This document shows positions 12,700-24,173 of a stretch of DNA of 64,000 nt, piece by piece (positions within the stretch are counted from its first letter, which is position 1; every line of letters starts with the position of its first letter). Below the pieces are notes generated by a model. That model was not told the origin of the DNA and did no database searches. It worked only from the letters and a program-made list of their open reading frames with translations. This stretch comes from Melampsora larici-populina 98AG31 (taxonomy: Eukaryota; Basidiomycota; Pucciniomycetes; Pucciniales; Melampsoraceae), in the NCBI RefSeq assembly GCF_000204055.1, contig NW_006768767.1, forward strand, positions 275,757-339,756. The letters are read 5' to 3'. A program made the translations under genes and the position numbers.

Positions 12700-13748
12700 C
12701 AACGTTGGGCCAGTGTGCTGCTCTGAGTGAGCAACACACCACAACGTTGAGCAACGGGGAAAAACCCGCAAAGCAACGCAAAGCACCGGGCCAGACCCTT
12801 GCCCAGTGTGTTGCTCGATGGGGTGTGAGTTTTCACCCTGTTGTGTTGCCGTTGTGGCACTGTTGTGAGCAACGCAACTCCGCAATGGGGTTTGCCAAAC
12901 GTCAGACCTGACCCAACACCCAAACAAGATGATATTCAAATTGGCGACATCAGACCTGACCCAACGCCCCAACAAGACAATATTCAAAGTGAAGACATTT
13001 GAGTGGATGATATCTCAGTGGATGATATCCTAGTTGACGAACATATACCCAACCCAAACCCTGCACCAGATGCCATTCAAGTAGAAGAGAACCCAAGCAG
13101 ATCAGATTGAGTCAATCCAATCACTTACCCAGATGATATCCGAGTTGATGATATCGTAGTAAACCCAAGATCTGAATCCGAACAAACCGAACTTCACAAA
13201 TCGAAAAAACCCACCTGAATTTGATCACTTTGACTCCTTCAATTGATGGTCATTCAAATGGATCCAAGAATTCTGGATTCAAATCTGCTTTAAACACTCC
13301 AATTGATAAATTCCCTACCAAAACTCAACCTCAACCACAAACTCAACCTCAACCTGAAAGCTTTCTTGGAAACTTGGTCAACCAATTAGAAAACGCACCT
13401 GGACATAAATTAGGAGGAGTTTTCAGATTTGATTGTGTTTCTTTTTTTACAATTGTCATTATGTTTGCCCGACCTTTTTTTTCTTCTTATGCTATATTTT
13501 TTCTTACTGTCTCGCTATGCCCCATTGTGCAATTCCAAATGGTTTTGTTTATGAATCAATGACATGCTAGAAGTGCGTGCAACGGGCGCAACAATGTGTG
13601 AAACGTGAGCAAAGCCCCGCTGCGTTGCCAGAAACGCAACGGGATTTGCAATTGCCTGTTGCGTTGTGAGGTTCAACATGAGATTTCAATATGTTGTGTT
13701 GCGTGCAACGGCCGGTTGCTCACAATGCAACGCAACAGCCCAACATTG
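12700..13748 (+). mobile_element. Non-autonomous, Pack-type hAT-like element carrying gene fragments
   Basis: It starts with CAACGTTGGGC (12700-12710) and ends with GCCCAACATTG (13738-13748), an inverted repeat with one mismatch. TTTAGAT lies directly outside both ends (12693-12699 and 13749-13755). GC-rich subterminal blocks with many GTTGC/GCAAC and GAGCAAC words (12700-12900 and 13565-13740) resemble those of hAT elements. The middle is unlike either block: it reads as a degenerate coding stretch with repeated DDI-containing units (about 12900-13115, two in-frame stops), then a Gln/Pro-rich segment ending in a splice-donor-like site (13221-13440). This is the layout expected of an element that has captured host gene exons. 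Confidence 0.6.
12894..13440 (+). pseudogene. Captured gene fragments inside the Pack-type element
   Basis: One frame from 12894 encodes two near-repeats of RPDPTPxQDxIQ followed by DDISVDDILVDE and later PDDIRVDDIV; TGA stops interrupt it near 13000 and 13110. A second frame (13221 onward) encodes a Thr/Pro/Gln-rich stretch with TQPQPQTQPQPE and then SFLGNLVNQLENAPGHKLGG, after which GT-rich intron-like sequence follows. Neither piece was recognised. No intact start is present: the frame at 13221 opens with TTG. Probably fragments of one or two host genes. Confidence 0.45.
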
Positions 13749-14245
13749 TTTAGATTGTTTCTTTAGTTCATTCTTCCTTTCAAAACGTTACCAGCTTCCT
13801 TGAATGTCAGAAAACATCACTATCACTGTCTCTCACTATTGTATGATTACTCATTGAACTCGAATCACCCTCAAATACTCAACAAACAACTCTGAGGTCA
13901 TTGGTGAGTTTCTTTAGTTTGTTTCTTCTGAGTTGATTCACTTTCCTCAAATTGTTCTTATCACATATCATTGCTTATTTGAATTCATCAGGTAGGAACA
14001 GATCAAAAATGGAAACACCGATGGAACTCGGCTGGAGACTATTGCTGATACGGATAACCAAATTTATCTGGAGCCCTTCACCATACCTAGAGAATAAATA
14101 CTGTGGAGATGAGGTGAGTATTTTTTCTCCCCATCCACGTCGTTTTTGTTTGTGGTATGTAGCTGTACTAATTGTCTTTACAATTATATCGTCCTTTGCT
14201 CAGTTTCATTACTACCATCTTAACACAACCACCCAATCACTCAAA

Positions 14246-17200
14246 ATGTCTCTACAACCCACCACTGGTACTCAGATTGAACCAAGTTCACATACCCCTG
14301 ACTCGTCTCACAATCTCCGTCGTCATCAAACTTTGGCTCTTCCATCCCCCGGCTTTATTTTCCAATCTCCCAATTCTTGCCGTGCTTTGCTTCATCCTTC
14401 TCAGTCCCCTGGATCAATATCTGATCAGACCATGTCAGTGTCAGTCAAGTCAGAATCTGAAGATTCTGACAAGTTGGATAACTCAAGCATTGTTTAACTT
14501 CCAGCCCAATCAAGCAAGGCAACGACCTCCAAGAAGAAGGCTCAATCAAGCCATTCTGGAAAACGTGGTGCGACCGAGGGTCAAGTACCGGCTATGTTCA
14601 AGTCAAAAGGCAAGATCCGACCTAAGGTTAGAGCACCCGCTAAGAAGCGCAAGCGCCTTTCTGTTGACATTAATTTTCATTTTAATCTTTTAGAATCTTT
14701 ACAATATCACCATATCTTGATTGACCTCTTTCTCTATTCGTATTTTAGGACGTGGAAGTCCCAGACTGCATTGATTTAATCCAAAGCTCTGATGTTGAGA
14801 TTATATCTGAAGGAGGAGTACGTTGAGCACAGTGTGCTCTAGTGGGACAACTCTTTGAATATTATGAAGCTCCAGTCCATGTCAAGAAAGAGGTATGTTA
14901 CATTTCTTCATTTTCATGTTTTGTTCTTTTTGTTTCCATTCTAATTGTTTTGTCTTTCCATTTTGTTTTCTCTCTCATTCTTCTTTTTATTTCCTTCTTC
15001 ACCATTCCATCTCAGACTGGGCAAGACCCTTGTGGTTTCAGATGTAAGTTCTGCAGAGGTATGTTTGTACACGGCAAGAACAGCAACTACATCCTCTACG
15101 GCATCGCAATGGTGGGAAGGACCAACCAGCTTGTTGAAAACGACACCTGGCCATTGAGGCAGGAATGGACCTACCTCGGACTTGGAAGCAAGAGCAAGCT
15201 GATCTTGCTCCTACTGTCACTGGTAGACTAGGTACTCTGGACTCTTTCCTTGCTTGGCCAACTTTCATTCTAGACCTTCTTAATTATGTCATGGTGATAT
15301 GGATTTTACGGCATACCCTTGCTTTTGCTCGTTTCAAGGATCAAATCCTCCGTGGTGCCTTCAAGCTCTCAAATTGACAGGCTACTTTACAAAGTCCTAA
15401 GTGGGAAGCTTCTATGGCCAAAGAGTTATATGCTGGTCTTAGTGTGTCAGTAATTGGTGAAATCAAGGTTTGTAATATTTTCTTTTTTCCCTTGCAATCT
15501 TTTCTTTTTTCCCTTTCTTCTCATGTCTTCATATGTTTGTATCTTATGAACAGGAAAACAGTGCTTGGTTTTTTTGTTCCACGACGTGTGGACCACAAAA
15601 GGCAGCAAGTACGCCTTCATTGGACTTTCTGCAAACTTCATTGATTGACCGTGGAACTATTGAAGCAGGCATCTTACACTTAAACTTGTCGCATGGAACT
15701 ATTACAGTGTTCTTCTTGCTCAGCCAGTTGCACACTTTCTCATCAAGCATGGCCTCCAACAGCAGATACGTACTGATTCTTTCTCACTTCTTGATTGTTT
15801 CAATCTTCTTCTTTCCCTTTTTTATCTCTTTTCCATACCTTTCCACATACTGAGATCTACTTTCCAATCTTACTTATTAGCTCAAACAACTCATTCAGGC
15901 TCAAACAACAACACAATGGCTATTGAGCTTGCAGCTGTTCTAGCTAACAGCAATGAACCGGTCATATGGGATGCTGAAGCTAATCATGTTCGTTGTTTTG
16001 CACAGAATTTAGGTCTAGTGGTCAAGGAAGGTCTCAAGTCCCTTGAAATCAAGACGTCAAAATCAAAGCCTTCAATTCCAAACAATATGCCAATGCCAAT
16101 TCCAATCATACGAGTCGAATCAGCTGACCATGATGATGAGGACCAGTACAGCTCAGATGAGGACAACTATGATCTTGAACCTCAAGCCTATCACCAAAGA
16201 TTGACATCTGATGAAGATGATGAAGTAGAATCAGAAGGTGCTGTCTTTGGCAGCACCTACACCTTGTGCTCGGTGATTCTTGGTTACCAGAAGGTACAGA
16301 ATCTTTCCTTTACTCAATTCCTGTCTTTTCTACCGGTTTCTTTTTGATAACTTTTTCAATTTGTTTCATCAGGCCAAGAAATTCAATAGCCTTTTATGTC
16401 AAAGTGGGGCACGTCGAGGCAAATTCAAAGGAAGGTCGGCTCAGCTTGGCTATATTGGACCTCAGCCTATTCCTGGCTGGGGTTTACGGTGGAATATCAA
16501 CTTGGATGTTTCAACTCGACTGTGCTCAGCTCGTGATGTGAGTCCAGTTTCTAATTTTTTCTCATTCTTTTCACAAGCTAACATTTTCCTGAATATCCCA
16601 GGTGGTCGATGCAATTATGACTGCAGATCGTAAGACACGGTACTATCAGGGTCTTTCAATTTCACCTGAAGAGTGGGACGCCCTTCAGGTCCTCAACCAG
16701 GTTTTGGAGGTTTGCTATCCTTTTGGTCTATGTACTTCTGATTGACAAACAAGTAACTAAGTTGAAATCTTTCTCAGATCTTCCGGATGTCTACCAAACG
16801 TATGGAAGGCAATTTTGCCTCTGGTTGTGTATTGCTAGCCAAGTACCACCGTATCATCTCTGCACTTGAGGCACTTGAAGCCTCAACCGAGTTCAAATCA
16901 ATCCGAAACGTGGTCAACAAGATGTTACCCAAACTTTGTAATTGTCAAGACAAAGCAGTAGCATGTGAGACTATTGTGGTAGCTACTGTTCTCAACCCCC
17001 AACTCTGTCTTAAAATGTTTGACCTTCACTACCCTGACTACTCTGAAAAAGCCAAATCAATTGTCAAAAAACACTTTGACATGGCTTTACATCTTTGGCC
17101 GGTGACCCCTCCTTCTTCCCCTTCTGTTCCTGTTTCCCAACCCAAGGAGTCCAATTTGTATGGGTACGATCTCTTTGTTTCAACTCAATCCTCTGCCGAC

Positions 17201-17688
17201 GGTACCAAGGCGCGAGAATGCGAGCTGCAAAGCTTCCTGGATGGCCACCACGCAGTGGCTCCTGGTCAGACTCCTCTGAGTTGATGGAAGGTGATTTTTC
17301 AACTTGTTTTTTTTTGTCTTTTGCCCATGACTTCTAACTGGCATGTTTCTTTTGGTATTTACAGGCTCATGCCTCTAAATACCCCGTTCTAGCTACCCTA
17401 GCTTGAGATTATCTTTCTGCATCGGCCTCATCTTGCGCTGTGGAACGTACCTTTTTGTCAGCAGCTGACATAGCTACACCAAGCCGAGGAGCTTTGACTC
17501 CATCTTCGATCACTAGATTGGTTGGCCTCCGTGAATGGTTGAAAGCTGGAATTTTGGTCAACGGTAAATTTGCTGAAGCGTTGACTTATGTTCATGCATT
17601 TACTCAAGATCCGTCCAATGGCAAGTCGAAGGAGTCGGCAAAGTCAAAAGGGAAGGCAAAGGCCCCGGAGGTTATCTCTCTTCTTTAA
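14246..17688 (+). pseudogene. hAT transposase, interrupted
   Basis: Exon-like pieces in order: an N-terminal Ser/Pro-rich part from ATG at 14246 with a Lys/Arg-rich stretch (KVRAPAKKRKR) near 14650; a zinc-finger-like segment (DPCGFRCKFCRGMF, near 15025); blocks of the catalytic region (15400-15760 and 16380-16540); EEWDALQVLNQVLE near 16670; a 165-codon block 16787-17284; and the C-terminal hAT dimerisation domain (SCAVERTFLSAADIATPSRG, 17430-17500, followed by ITRLVGLREWLKAG). Introns of 60-100 bp separate the pieces. At least three stops break the frame: TAA near 14496, TGA near 14825 and TGA near 17404, just before DYLSASASS. The enzyme is therefore dead, although the intact dimerisation block shows decay is moderate. 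Confidence 0.75.
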
Positions 17689-17696
17689 TCATGTTT

Positions 17697-17800
17697 GTTT
17701 TCTTCTGATCTTTCACTTTCATCACACTTGTTTTATGCCCATTACTTTTGTTTTCTTTTAATCTTTCACTTTCATCACACTTGTTTTATGCCCATTACAT
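17697..17800 (+). repeat. Tandem duplication, about 54 bp
   Basis: CTTTCACTTTCATCACACTT followed by GTTTTATGCCCATTAC occurs twice, just after the transposase stop codon. It is part of the hAT 3' untranslated region. Confidence 0.7.
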
Positions 17801-18589
17801 CTTTTTTGACCTTGTTTTTTTCTATATACTTGTTTACTTGTTTAATTCTCTTATAAATTGTCTTGTCTTGATTTTTTTGGTCAAGTTAGTTTTGTTTTTC
17901 TTTTCTCTACACTCCTTCACACTTGTTTTGTGCGCGCTTTTTACAATTTTTTTCTATACATTCATTTGGTTTTACCCTTTGACTCAATATTAGATTTTAT
18001 TTTGCATAAATTGACCACTCTGACCACTAAGAGCAGCCCAAATTTAACTGAGCATTGTGTTGCGTTGCGGTATCCCGCAACGCAAGGAACTTTTTATTGC
18101 GGTAGCCTCCGTATTGCGATGCGATTGCGGCTTGGCCCATTGCGATAAACCGCAACACTATGAAAAGTGTTGGTTATAGCGGAGCGGGTCAGACATTGAT
18201 GGTATTTCTTTCTTTCAGCATTGAATTTATCTCATGTGTGACATTATGTATCATGCTTGACACTGAGAACAGAGTTCGAATTCATCATCTCTATTTATGT
18301 TATGTCAAACCATCGGCAGCTCTGAGTGAGGATCAGATCTGATCAGACATCAAGACATTTTCTCTCACTTTGGGCCCAGCCTTATGAATTTTGAAGTCTT
18401 TCCTTCAAAGAAGGACGTGGACATGGTTTTTGATTGTTCAAAGATTTCGTCAAGATAGAACTGAAGTACACATTGACTCGAATTATTCTGAGATAAGCTC
18501 AGTAAGGAAGGGTCTATGCTCATTTGGACATCAACAACTAATCATTATTTCACACACTACATATCTACCAAACAAGAAGCAATAATCAA

Positions 18590-19396
18590 TTAGATAAATG
18601 TCAAGTTAATTTTTTTGGTATTTTCAAGACTTCTCCCTTCCCTAAGGGCCGAGAATTTATCCCTCAAGCGCTCATTGGTTGGCATAAATCTAACAATACG
18701 GGGTTTTGTACCATTTAATCTATCCTTGATCCTACGTAACATAGCATTGGTCGTATTGTAAACTTCTTTGTTGGGGTTGACTTCTAGGCATTCTGAAAGG
18801 GAAGTTTGAGAATCACTATTTTGGGGGTTCAAGCATGGTAAGCATATCTTTGAAGTCATCTCCATGAACCTCTTGCGCAACCTCGCATTCCCTGGGGAGA
18901 ATCGAACGATGCGAGGAACCAGTCGGTTTACCCGGGCTTGAAGTGTTGCTAATGTATGTGCATGAGAGGTCATATCGATATCGTTTTCATTGGAAAGAGG
19001 AACTCCTATCCCAGATGAAGAAAACATATTGCTCACTCCTTGATTGACATCTTCCAAGTTTCCGTGTAAGCCATATTGTGGGTCGTCCAATTTGGTGGTT
19101 GCTATCAGCTCCTGAAGACCAGCTCCAGTGCCAGGATAAGGGGTGGGAGGTCGTATTTGGCTGAGTTTGCTTTTTTGGTGTGGGTAAACTGTCCCTTGTG
19201 TAGCTTTTGATCTATGTGTCTTTGGAACAGGTAAGGTCGCGTGAGTAAAGGACTGACCAATTTTCGTTTGAAGGATATCAACCATATCTGCTGAGACAAA
19301 TCCATCCATGTAGGCTGAGGGTATTCCACAAACCGGGCAGGCCATTCGCATTTGATGATAGATCTGATGAGCAGCCGTTTTACAGGGAGTACTCAT
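18590..19396 (-). CDS. Unrecognised protein with duplicated PRIVRF motif
   Basis: A single-exon frame of 268 codons from ATG at 19396. The open frame continues 30 codons further upstream but without an ATG, so 19396 is the first usable start. The N-terminal part holds ACPVCGIP, a CxxC pair that could bind metal. The C-terminal half carries a duplicated unit: a leucine/arginine-rich helix-like stretch followed by PRIVRFSPGNARLRKRF (about residues 161-177) and again PRIVRFMPTNERLRDKF (about residues 232-248), about 70 residues apart. No known family was recognised. It lies 400 bp from the hAT element on one side and has a TATA-like box at 19553-19560 on the other. It could be a rust-specific gene or transposon cargo. 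Confidence 0.5.
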   Translation of the reverse strand: MSTPCKTAAHQIYHQMRMACPVCGIPSAYMDGFVSADMVDILQTKIGQSFTHATLPVPKTHRSKATQGTVYPHQKSKLSQIRPPTPYPGTGAGLQELIATTKLDDPQYGLHGNLEDVNQGVSNMFSSSGIGVPLSNENDIDMTSHAHTLATLQARVNRLVPRIVRFSPGNARLRKRFMEMTSKICLPCLNPQNSDSQTSLSECLEVNPNKEVYNTTNAMLRRIKDRLNGTKPRIVRFMPTNERLRDKFSALREGRSLENTKKINLTFI

Positions 19397-20952
19397 ATTT
19401 TTCGTCGTAGGGAAGAAATCTGTACGGGTTTGATACTTCAAGTAAGTTGGTGTGTGATGGCTTAACAAGTATGATGATGCGTTCAATGGTGAATGATTCA
19501 GGTTCGTTGATGGTCTATTCCGATCGATGGCCGCGCTAAGAAGGAGACTCCACTTTTATACTCTAGAAAAGAAGGGTGGATGGAGCGCTTTTGGATAGAT
19601 GGCTTTTGCATTTGCTGTATAAGAGCTCAAAATGTTGATTACGTGCAATCGCTTTTGCAGCTGTGGAAGATTTGACCCTCACTTTTCTCAACCGGTGTAT
19701 GTTCTTCTAATTGATCACATTTGCCCAGTTTTGTTGGGTAGACTTTGGTACGTAGCTTCATGAGAGTGGATCCAACAGAAAATGTATCACACGCTATTAC
19801 TTAACTTACAAGTTCTTTTGCATTAACTCTGGTTGCCTCTAAAAGCATTGCTTCTGGGCAATTCATTTTTCAAAATGTGTCGAGAATTCGCAAATAGAAA
19901 TCTTTTTGTTTTCGCTGTGTTGTTACAATTTGTTAGAGGGTTCATCAATCAGCACATGGGCCTTTCGGAACAGGCCTGCATTGGCGCAAGTTTTGCAAAA
20001 TGATGTCCACTCGCGCGCTAAACGCAAACATAGGAAAAAATCAGTAAAAAAGAGTATTGCATTTGAATTCAATAATGCCTACTCCCTCTATACTTGCTTT
20101 TTGGCATTGGGTTGACTGTCAAAGAATGAGAAATACATTTCAGATGAAGTTTGAAAGAGAACCAAGATAAGGGAAGGACCACTCTCCGACTATAAAGTGA
20201 TACATCTAGCCTCGCGAGGGGTGAAAAAGTCTTGAGAAAAGCTCTCCTTGACAATGCGATCTTAGTTCTCAAAGATATTAAGGTCTTCTCAAGGCTTTCA
20301 TTGCGCGAGCGACATTGCTGTACTTTGGTTTAAGAACTTGAATGTGATCTCAAGGTTTGCATGAAGATTGAAAAGCTTGACACGCCCTCAACAGTGAAAC
20401 AGCAAGAATGATCAAACATTAGAAAGGGATTGATACTAATTACCTTGAGCCTGATCCGGGTTATCCTTTCTTTTGCCATCCTTGATCCGCAGAGACGCAT
20501 TTTTGTTTCATCGGTCCTCATCAGTCTCTAGATTCAAATTGTCCACGCGAAACCCTTTTTCACAAACTCTGATTAGCTGAGCCTGTCACAGTCCAACAGT
20601 CTCAGTAATAACTTAGAAGATTGGAAAAACAAACACTAGATAGAAATCATATGGGAATGGCCAGATCTTGCAGATGTGTACAATCTCTCTGTGCTCATTC
20701 CTGAACCCGCGCGGCGAGATCCAGAAATGGTTATTGTACACATGTTAGAGTTGATCAAAGAGCTCAACTTTGGTTCATCGATGTGGATTATCTGGATGTC
20801 TGTTTATAGCATCAAGCATGCGTGTCATTTTCGTCCTTGACTGTTAGCTCATTGAGTTAAATTCATGGTCAGGTCAGGAGACTGAAGCCACCATCACCGG
20901 CTTGAAGGACCCGAAGGACCCCGAATTGAAGATGAAGAATCAAATCCAAGTA
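19397..20952. other. Intergenic, no supportable gene
   Basis: The sequence next to 19396 is the upstream region of the minus-strand gene and contains its TATA-like box. Beyond 19700 only short frames without motifs are seen. Confidence 0.4.
19553..19560 (-). promoter_or_regulatory. TATA-like box
   Basis: TATAAAAG on the minus strand, about 157 bases upstream of the ATG at 19396. Its position fits a transcript with a leader of roughly 130 bases. Confidence 0.4.
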
Positions 20953-21164
20953 CAGCCATTCCGATATTGCTTGTCGCACCTGTTTGAAAAAGAAAAAGTT
21001 TGTGAGCTTGAAACCTAAGTTTTAACCGGCTAAAACCTGGAATTTGGCTGTATTGCCTTGAATTACAGCCAAGTTTGAAGTTTTATTGAGTAAAAACAGG
21101 TAAAAACTTAGGTTTCACTTTTTCTTTTTCAAACCGGAGCGACAAGCAAATATCGGAATGGCTG
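20953..21164. mobile_element. MITE with about 65-bp inverted ends and TA target site
   Basis: The left end, CAGCCATTCCGATATTGCTT, has a near-perfect inverted copy at 21164, with similarity continuing through GTTTGAAAAAGAAAAAGT and GAAACCTAAGTTTT. TA flanks both ends (20951-20952 and 21165-21166). A short inner inverted pair (TTGGCTGTA/TACAGCCAA) sits at the centre. It is 212 bp long with no coding capacity, the structure of a Stowaway- or Tc1/mariner-type MITE. Confidence 0.8.
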
Positions 21165-21166
21165 TA

Positions 21167-24100
21167 GCTCATCGACCGATCATTCAATTCAAAATGGTAT
21201 CACTCTATCACACAGGCAGCCAAACCGGTCTCCCGCGGCGGGCCCACTTACACATCAAGTTCATTCAGCGGAAGACTATAGACAATCAATAAAAACGAAA
21301 CAAGATCAACAAATTCAGACTGTATTCAATCAATGAGAAACTCACTCTTCTCCTGTTTCATGATTGCATCTCAGGGAATGTAAAAATCTTCAAACGTCAA
21401 GAAAGTCGAACATCATTGCCATTGGCGCTCAGCAAGACAACTCAAACGTAACTTGTATTCTATGTACATACATACCAACAGCCACATTATGAAAGCAAGA
21501 AATGATCACGTCTTTTACGGTTCATTTTTTGTTTTCAAACTTTGATCTATCCTATCCGCATTGATGTTAGGAATACAAGGACTGTATATACATCAGCATA
21601 CACCCCCACAACGCCTTTGCTACCATCCATCTTTTGCCACAGTGGCGATCACGTAGATAGCAGAATCAGACGCAGATCTATGTATAGTCAGTTCTATTAT
21701 TTTCTTTACGTAAAGGAAGGCATTTTAAATAAGAGACAGTCAAACGATGCAAGGAGAAAAAGCCCAGCAAAACAAGATCCGAGACGTGAGCATGATGGAC
21801 CCCTCCATGATCCATCTCCTTGGAGCAAAAAGCTTTACCACGAGAATTAGCCCTTCCGTCAGGAAATGGTGTACTTTTTAGGTTGTCTGGCGCATTCAAA
21901 CTCGAAGCCTGTGCTGTCAGTCTATAGGTACTAATTCAAATGTATGCAGTTATGGGTCCCTCTTCTGTTGCATCCGAATCAATTAACAATGTTCACAATC
22001 ATGCGAAGCTTGGAAAAAGGAATTTTGTCCAACATGTTAATACTAACAATGTGGGGAAAGAAGTAAATAAACAATATAAAGCGAAGGAAAGATGGAAGTG
22101 AGGGTGTTTTTTCTATGGAAGAGCTCAAAGTGTGGTGCGAGAAGGTATGTAAGACTCTATTTCAGTTTGGGTTTCTTTCCAAAAGAAAGGAACCAATGAT
22201 TCAATAGCAAAGAACTTTGGAGCCGCACGGTTTCAAATACCAAGAAATCTCAAGCTGGACAAAGTTCAAAGTAAGCTGATACGACCAGATAGATGATGGA
22301 TGGAAATCAATCAAGTCTTATCACAAATGTCTTATTTCCTTCCCACTTCAATTCGGCACCAATGAACCGGAACCGATTGGTATACGTAAGAAGATACTAT
22401 CGGCAATTGAACAATACGGTGTTGAGTTTGTTTACCATTTGTTGCATACATATTCACACTTCCCTTAGCATCAGATAAACTCGGACAGAATTCGTGTCCG
22501 CGAATCAGCCAAAATCACTCAAACATGTGCGAAATTTTGATGATTTGACATGTACCTTTATGAACAGCGTGTGGTGCCGTATCCGGTTGAGATGCGTAGA
22601 ACATTGTAGCAAGTATGTAGCAATCATCACTGGATCAGTTCGAGTTCTTTAAGATTCAATGAAAATTCCTCAGCAGAATCTTAGAATATATTTCACACCG
22701 AACCCGCATCGTTCGACATTTGACAAATTCAGACTGAGTGGCGTAGATTATTTAAAGACAAAATCCTATTTCAACTTTTCTGAATGATTTGATTGTCATT
22801 CTGATCATCAATTCATCCCAATCAAAGAAAAGAAAGCAAAAAAAAACATAGGGACTATGGCAGGCATTTGAAAAAGTCAAAGAGTTTGAGAGCCGCCAAG
22901 TCAAGGGGATAGGAACGAATGTGAAGAGTGAGCGCATGGTTCGTCCCCTGGAAGAGAATTGGGTGGGGATGACGAAGGTGAAGGTGGTTCTTGAGTATGA
23001 ATTTTTTGCTTGGAGAAGTGGAATAAAAAAAAAGTGATCGACAGCCTTAGTAGTGATATCAATACACCTATTATAGCACAATCAATTCAATTGAAATTGT
23101 CGAGGATGACAAAATTAGTTATTGACACCTCTGATCGATGGTTAAGGATGTAAATCTCGATTTTACAATTCAATTCAATTCGATTCAATTCAATTGGTTT
23201 ATAGAAACTAAAATATTCCAGCCGAAATCACCTTCCTGAGCTGCGCTCTCTCTGCCTCTCCCTCTACAATCTTTCTAGCCGTCCGTCAGCTTGCTCCCCC
23301 CCTGCTTTTTTCAATGGGTGATGATAAGTTTCTCACCAAACTATTCGTTTACTCAGTCATTTTTTTTTCTTCTGCGTATCTGTTCTACACAATTTGCCAA
23401 CTTTTTTCGTGATCCACTTGGTTGAGTTTTGAACTACAAGAAAATCTGTTCAGACACGCCCACTTTTTTTTCTTCCTGAAATTGTACATCTCACCTTCTT
23501 CCCTCTCTTTCCCTTGATTGTGTCGTGACTGAGTGGTATGAATGGTGAAGAGGAAGATACAGTCTTTTGTCGAGCGATCTACTTTACTGGTTTTCGACAT
23601 GTGTGGTTTTTTTCAGTTGTCAATCCTAAACCCAGTGATGTTGACTATTTCGTCTCAGAGTTTTTCATCCCACCCCACTTTTGTTGATGTCCTACCACCT
23701 CGAGTCCTGCAGACTCATGAGGCTTGTTTACCGACAAGACCTCAACACACAACCATCTCCAATGTATGTACCCTCTTTTTTGATCGCAGTGTTTTTTTTT
23801 GCAATTTTACGCGTATATAAACTTCATCACTTTTGCTTCATTCTCGAGCCATCCCATCATCCAACGCATTTCAGACTCTTGCCTTTATATATCACAATAT
23901 CTTACTGGTGAACTCATTAGACATTACAATTTATATAGACATCATATAGATAGATAGATATTCTGAACCTGGTTTATATTTATTTTCATCTACAGTTGTT
24001 TCACTCGTCTCTAAAGCTCTGATCATCATCCTCAAACCTTTAAAGAATACTTCATTATTCTTTGATTGATCTTTTTGAAAGTTTTCTTAAACCATATCAA

Positions 24101-24173
24101 CCGACAAAAAGGTCTACACGACTCTCCCTCCTCTCACCCTGTACAAAATCTAAACAGGAAAAAGTCTTACAAG
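21167..24173. other. Intergenic, upstream region of the P450 gene
   Basis: About 3 kb with no supportable gene. It contains a low-complexity AATTC/GATTC run near 23160-23195 and a TATATAAA box near 23815, which may be the promoter of the P450 gene at 24174. The open frames seen on both strands have no motifs. Confidence 0.4.

Larger units (their letters stand above)
12551..13898 (+). repeat. Split direct repeat in the hAT 5' region
   Basis: 12551-12685 and 13775-13898 are similar along their whole length; both contain TCAGAAAACA, TCTCTCACT and GAATCACCCTCAAATACTCA in the same order. The copies were adjacent, in tandem, before the 1.05-kb element at 12700-13748 landed between them. Confidence 0.7.
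12275..18190 (+). mobile_element. Decayed hAT-superfamily DNA transposon, about 5.9 kb
   Basis: The outer ends carry a 13-bp inverted repeat, GACCCGCTCCGCT at 12275-12287 and its reverse complement at 18178-18190. One mismatch allows extension to 16 bp. Both ends hold GC-rich subterminal blocks with recurring TTGCGG/CCGCAA words, as is usual in hAT elements. The interior encodes a hAT transposase in pieces (14246-17688). No clean 8-bp target duplication was found next to the repeat, so the exact outer limits are uncertain by several bases. The 5' part contains a tandem duplication of about 125-170 bp (12551-12685 and 13775-13898) that has been split by another insertion (12700-13748). Confidence 0.65.

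Noticed and set aside
12700..13898. Direct repeats 12551-12685 and 13775-13898 as LTRs of a small retroelement
   Set aside because: They lie outside the TTTAGAT-flanked insertion, lack TG..CA ends, and fit better as an older tandem duplication.
22752..23081. Minus-strand 109-codon frame with hydrophobic stretches
   Set aside because: No ATG context, promoter or homology; composition follows AT-rich intergenic DNA.
23150..23200. AATTC/GATTC run as a possible regulatory array or CRISPR-like repeat
   Set aside because: Simple low-complexity sequence without spacers; CRISPR is not expected in a nuclear fungal genome.
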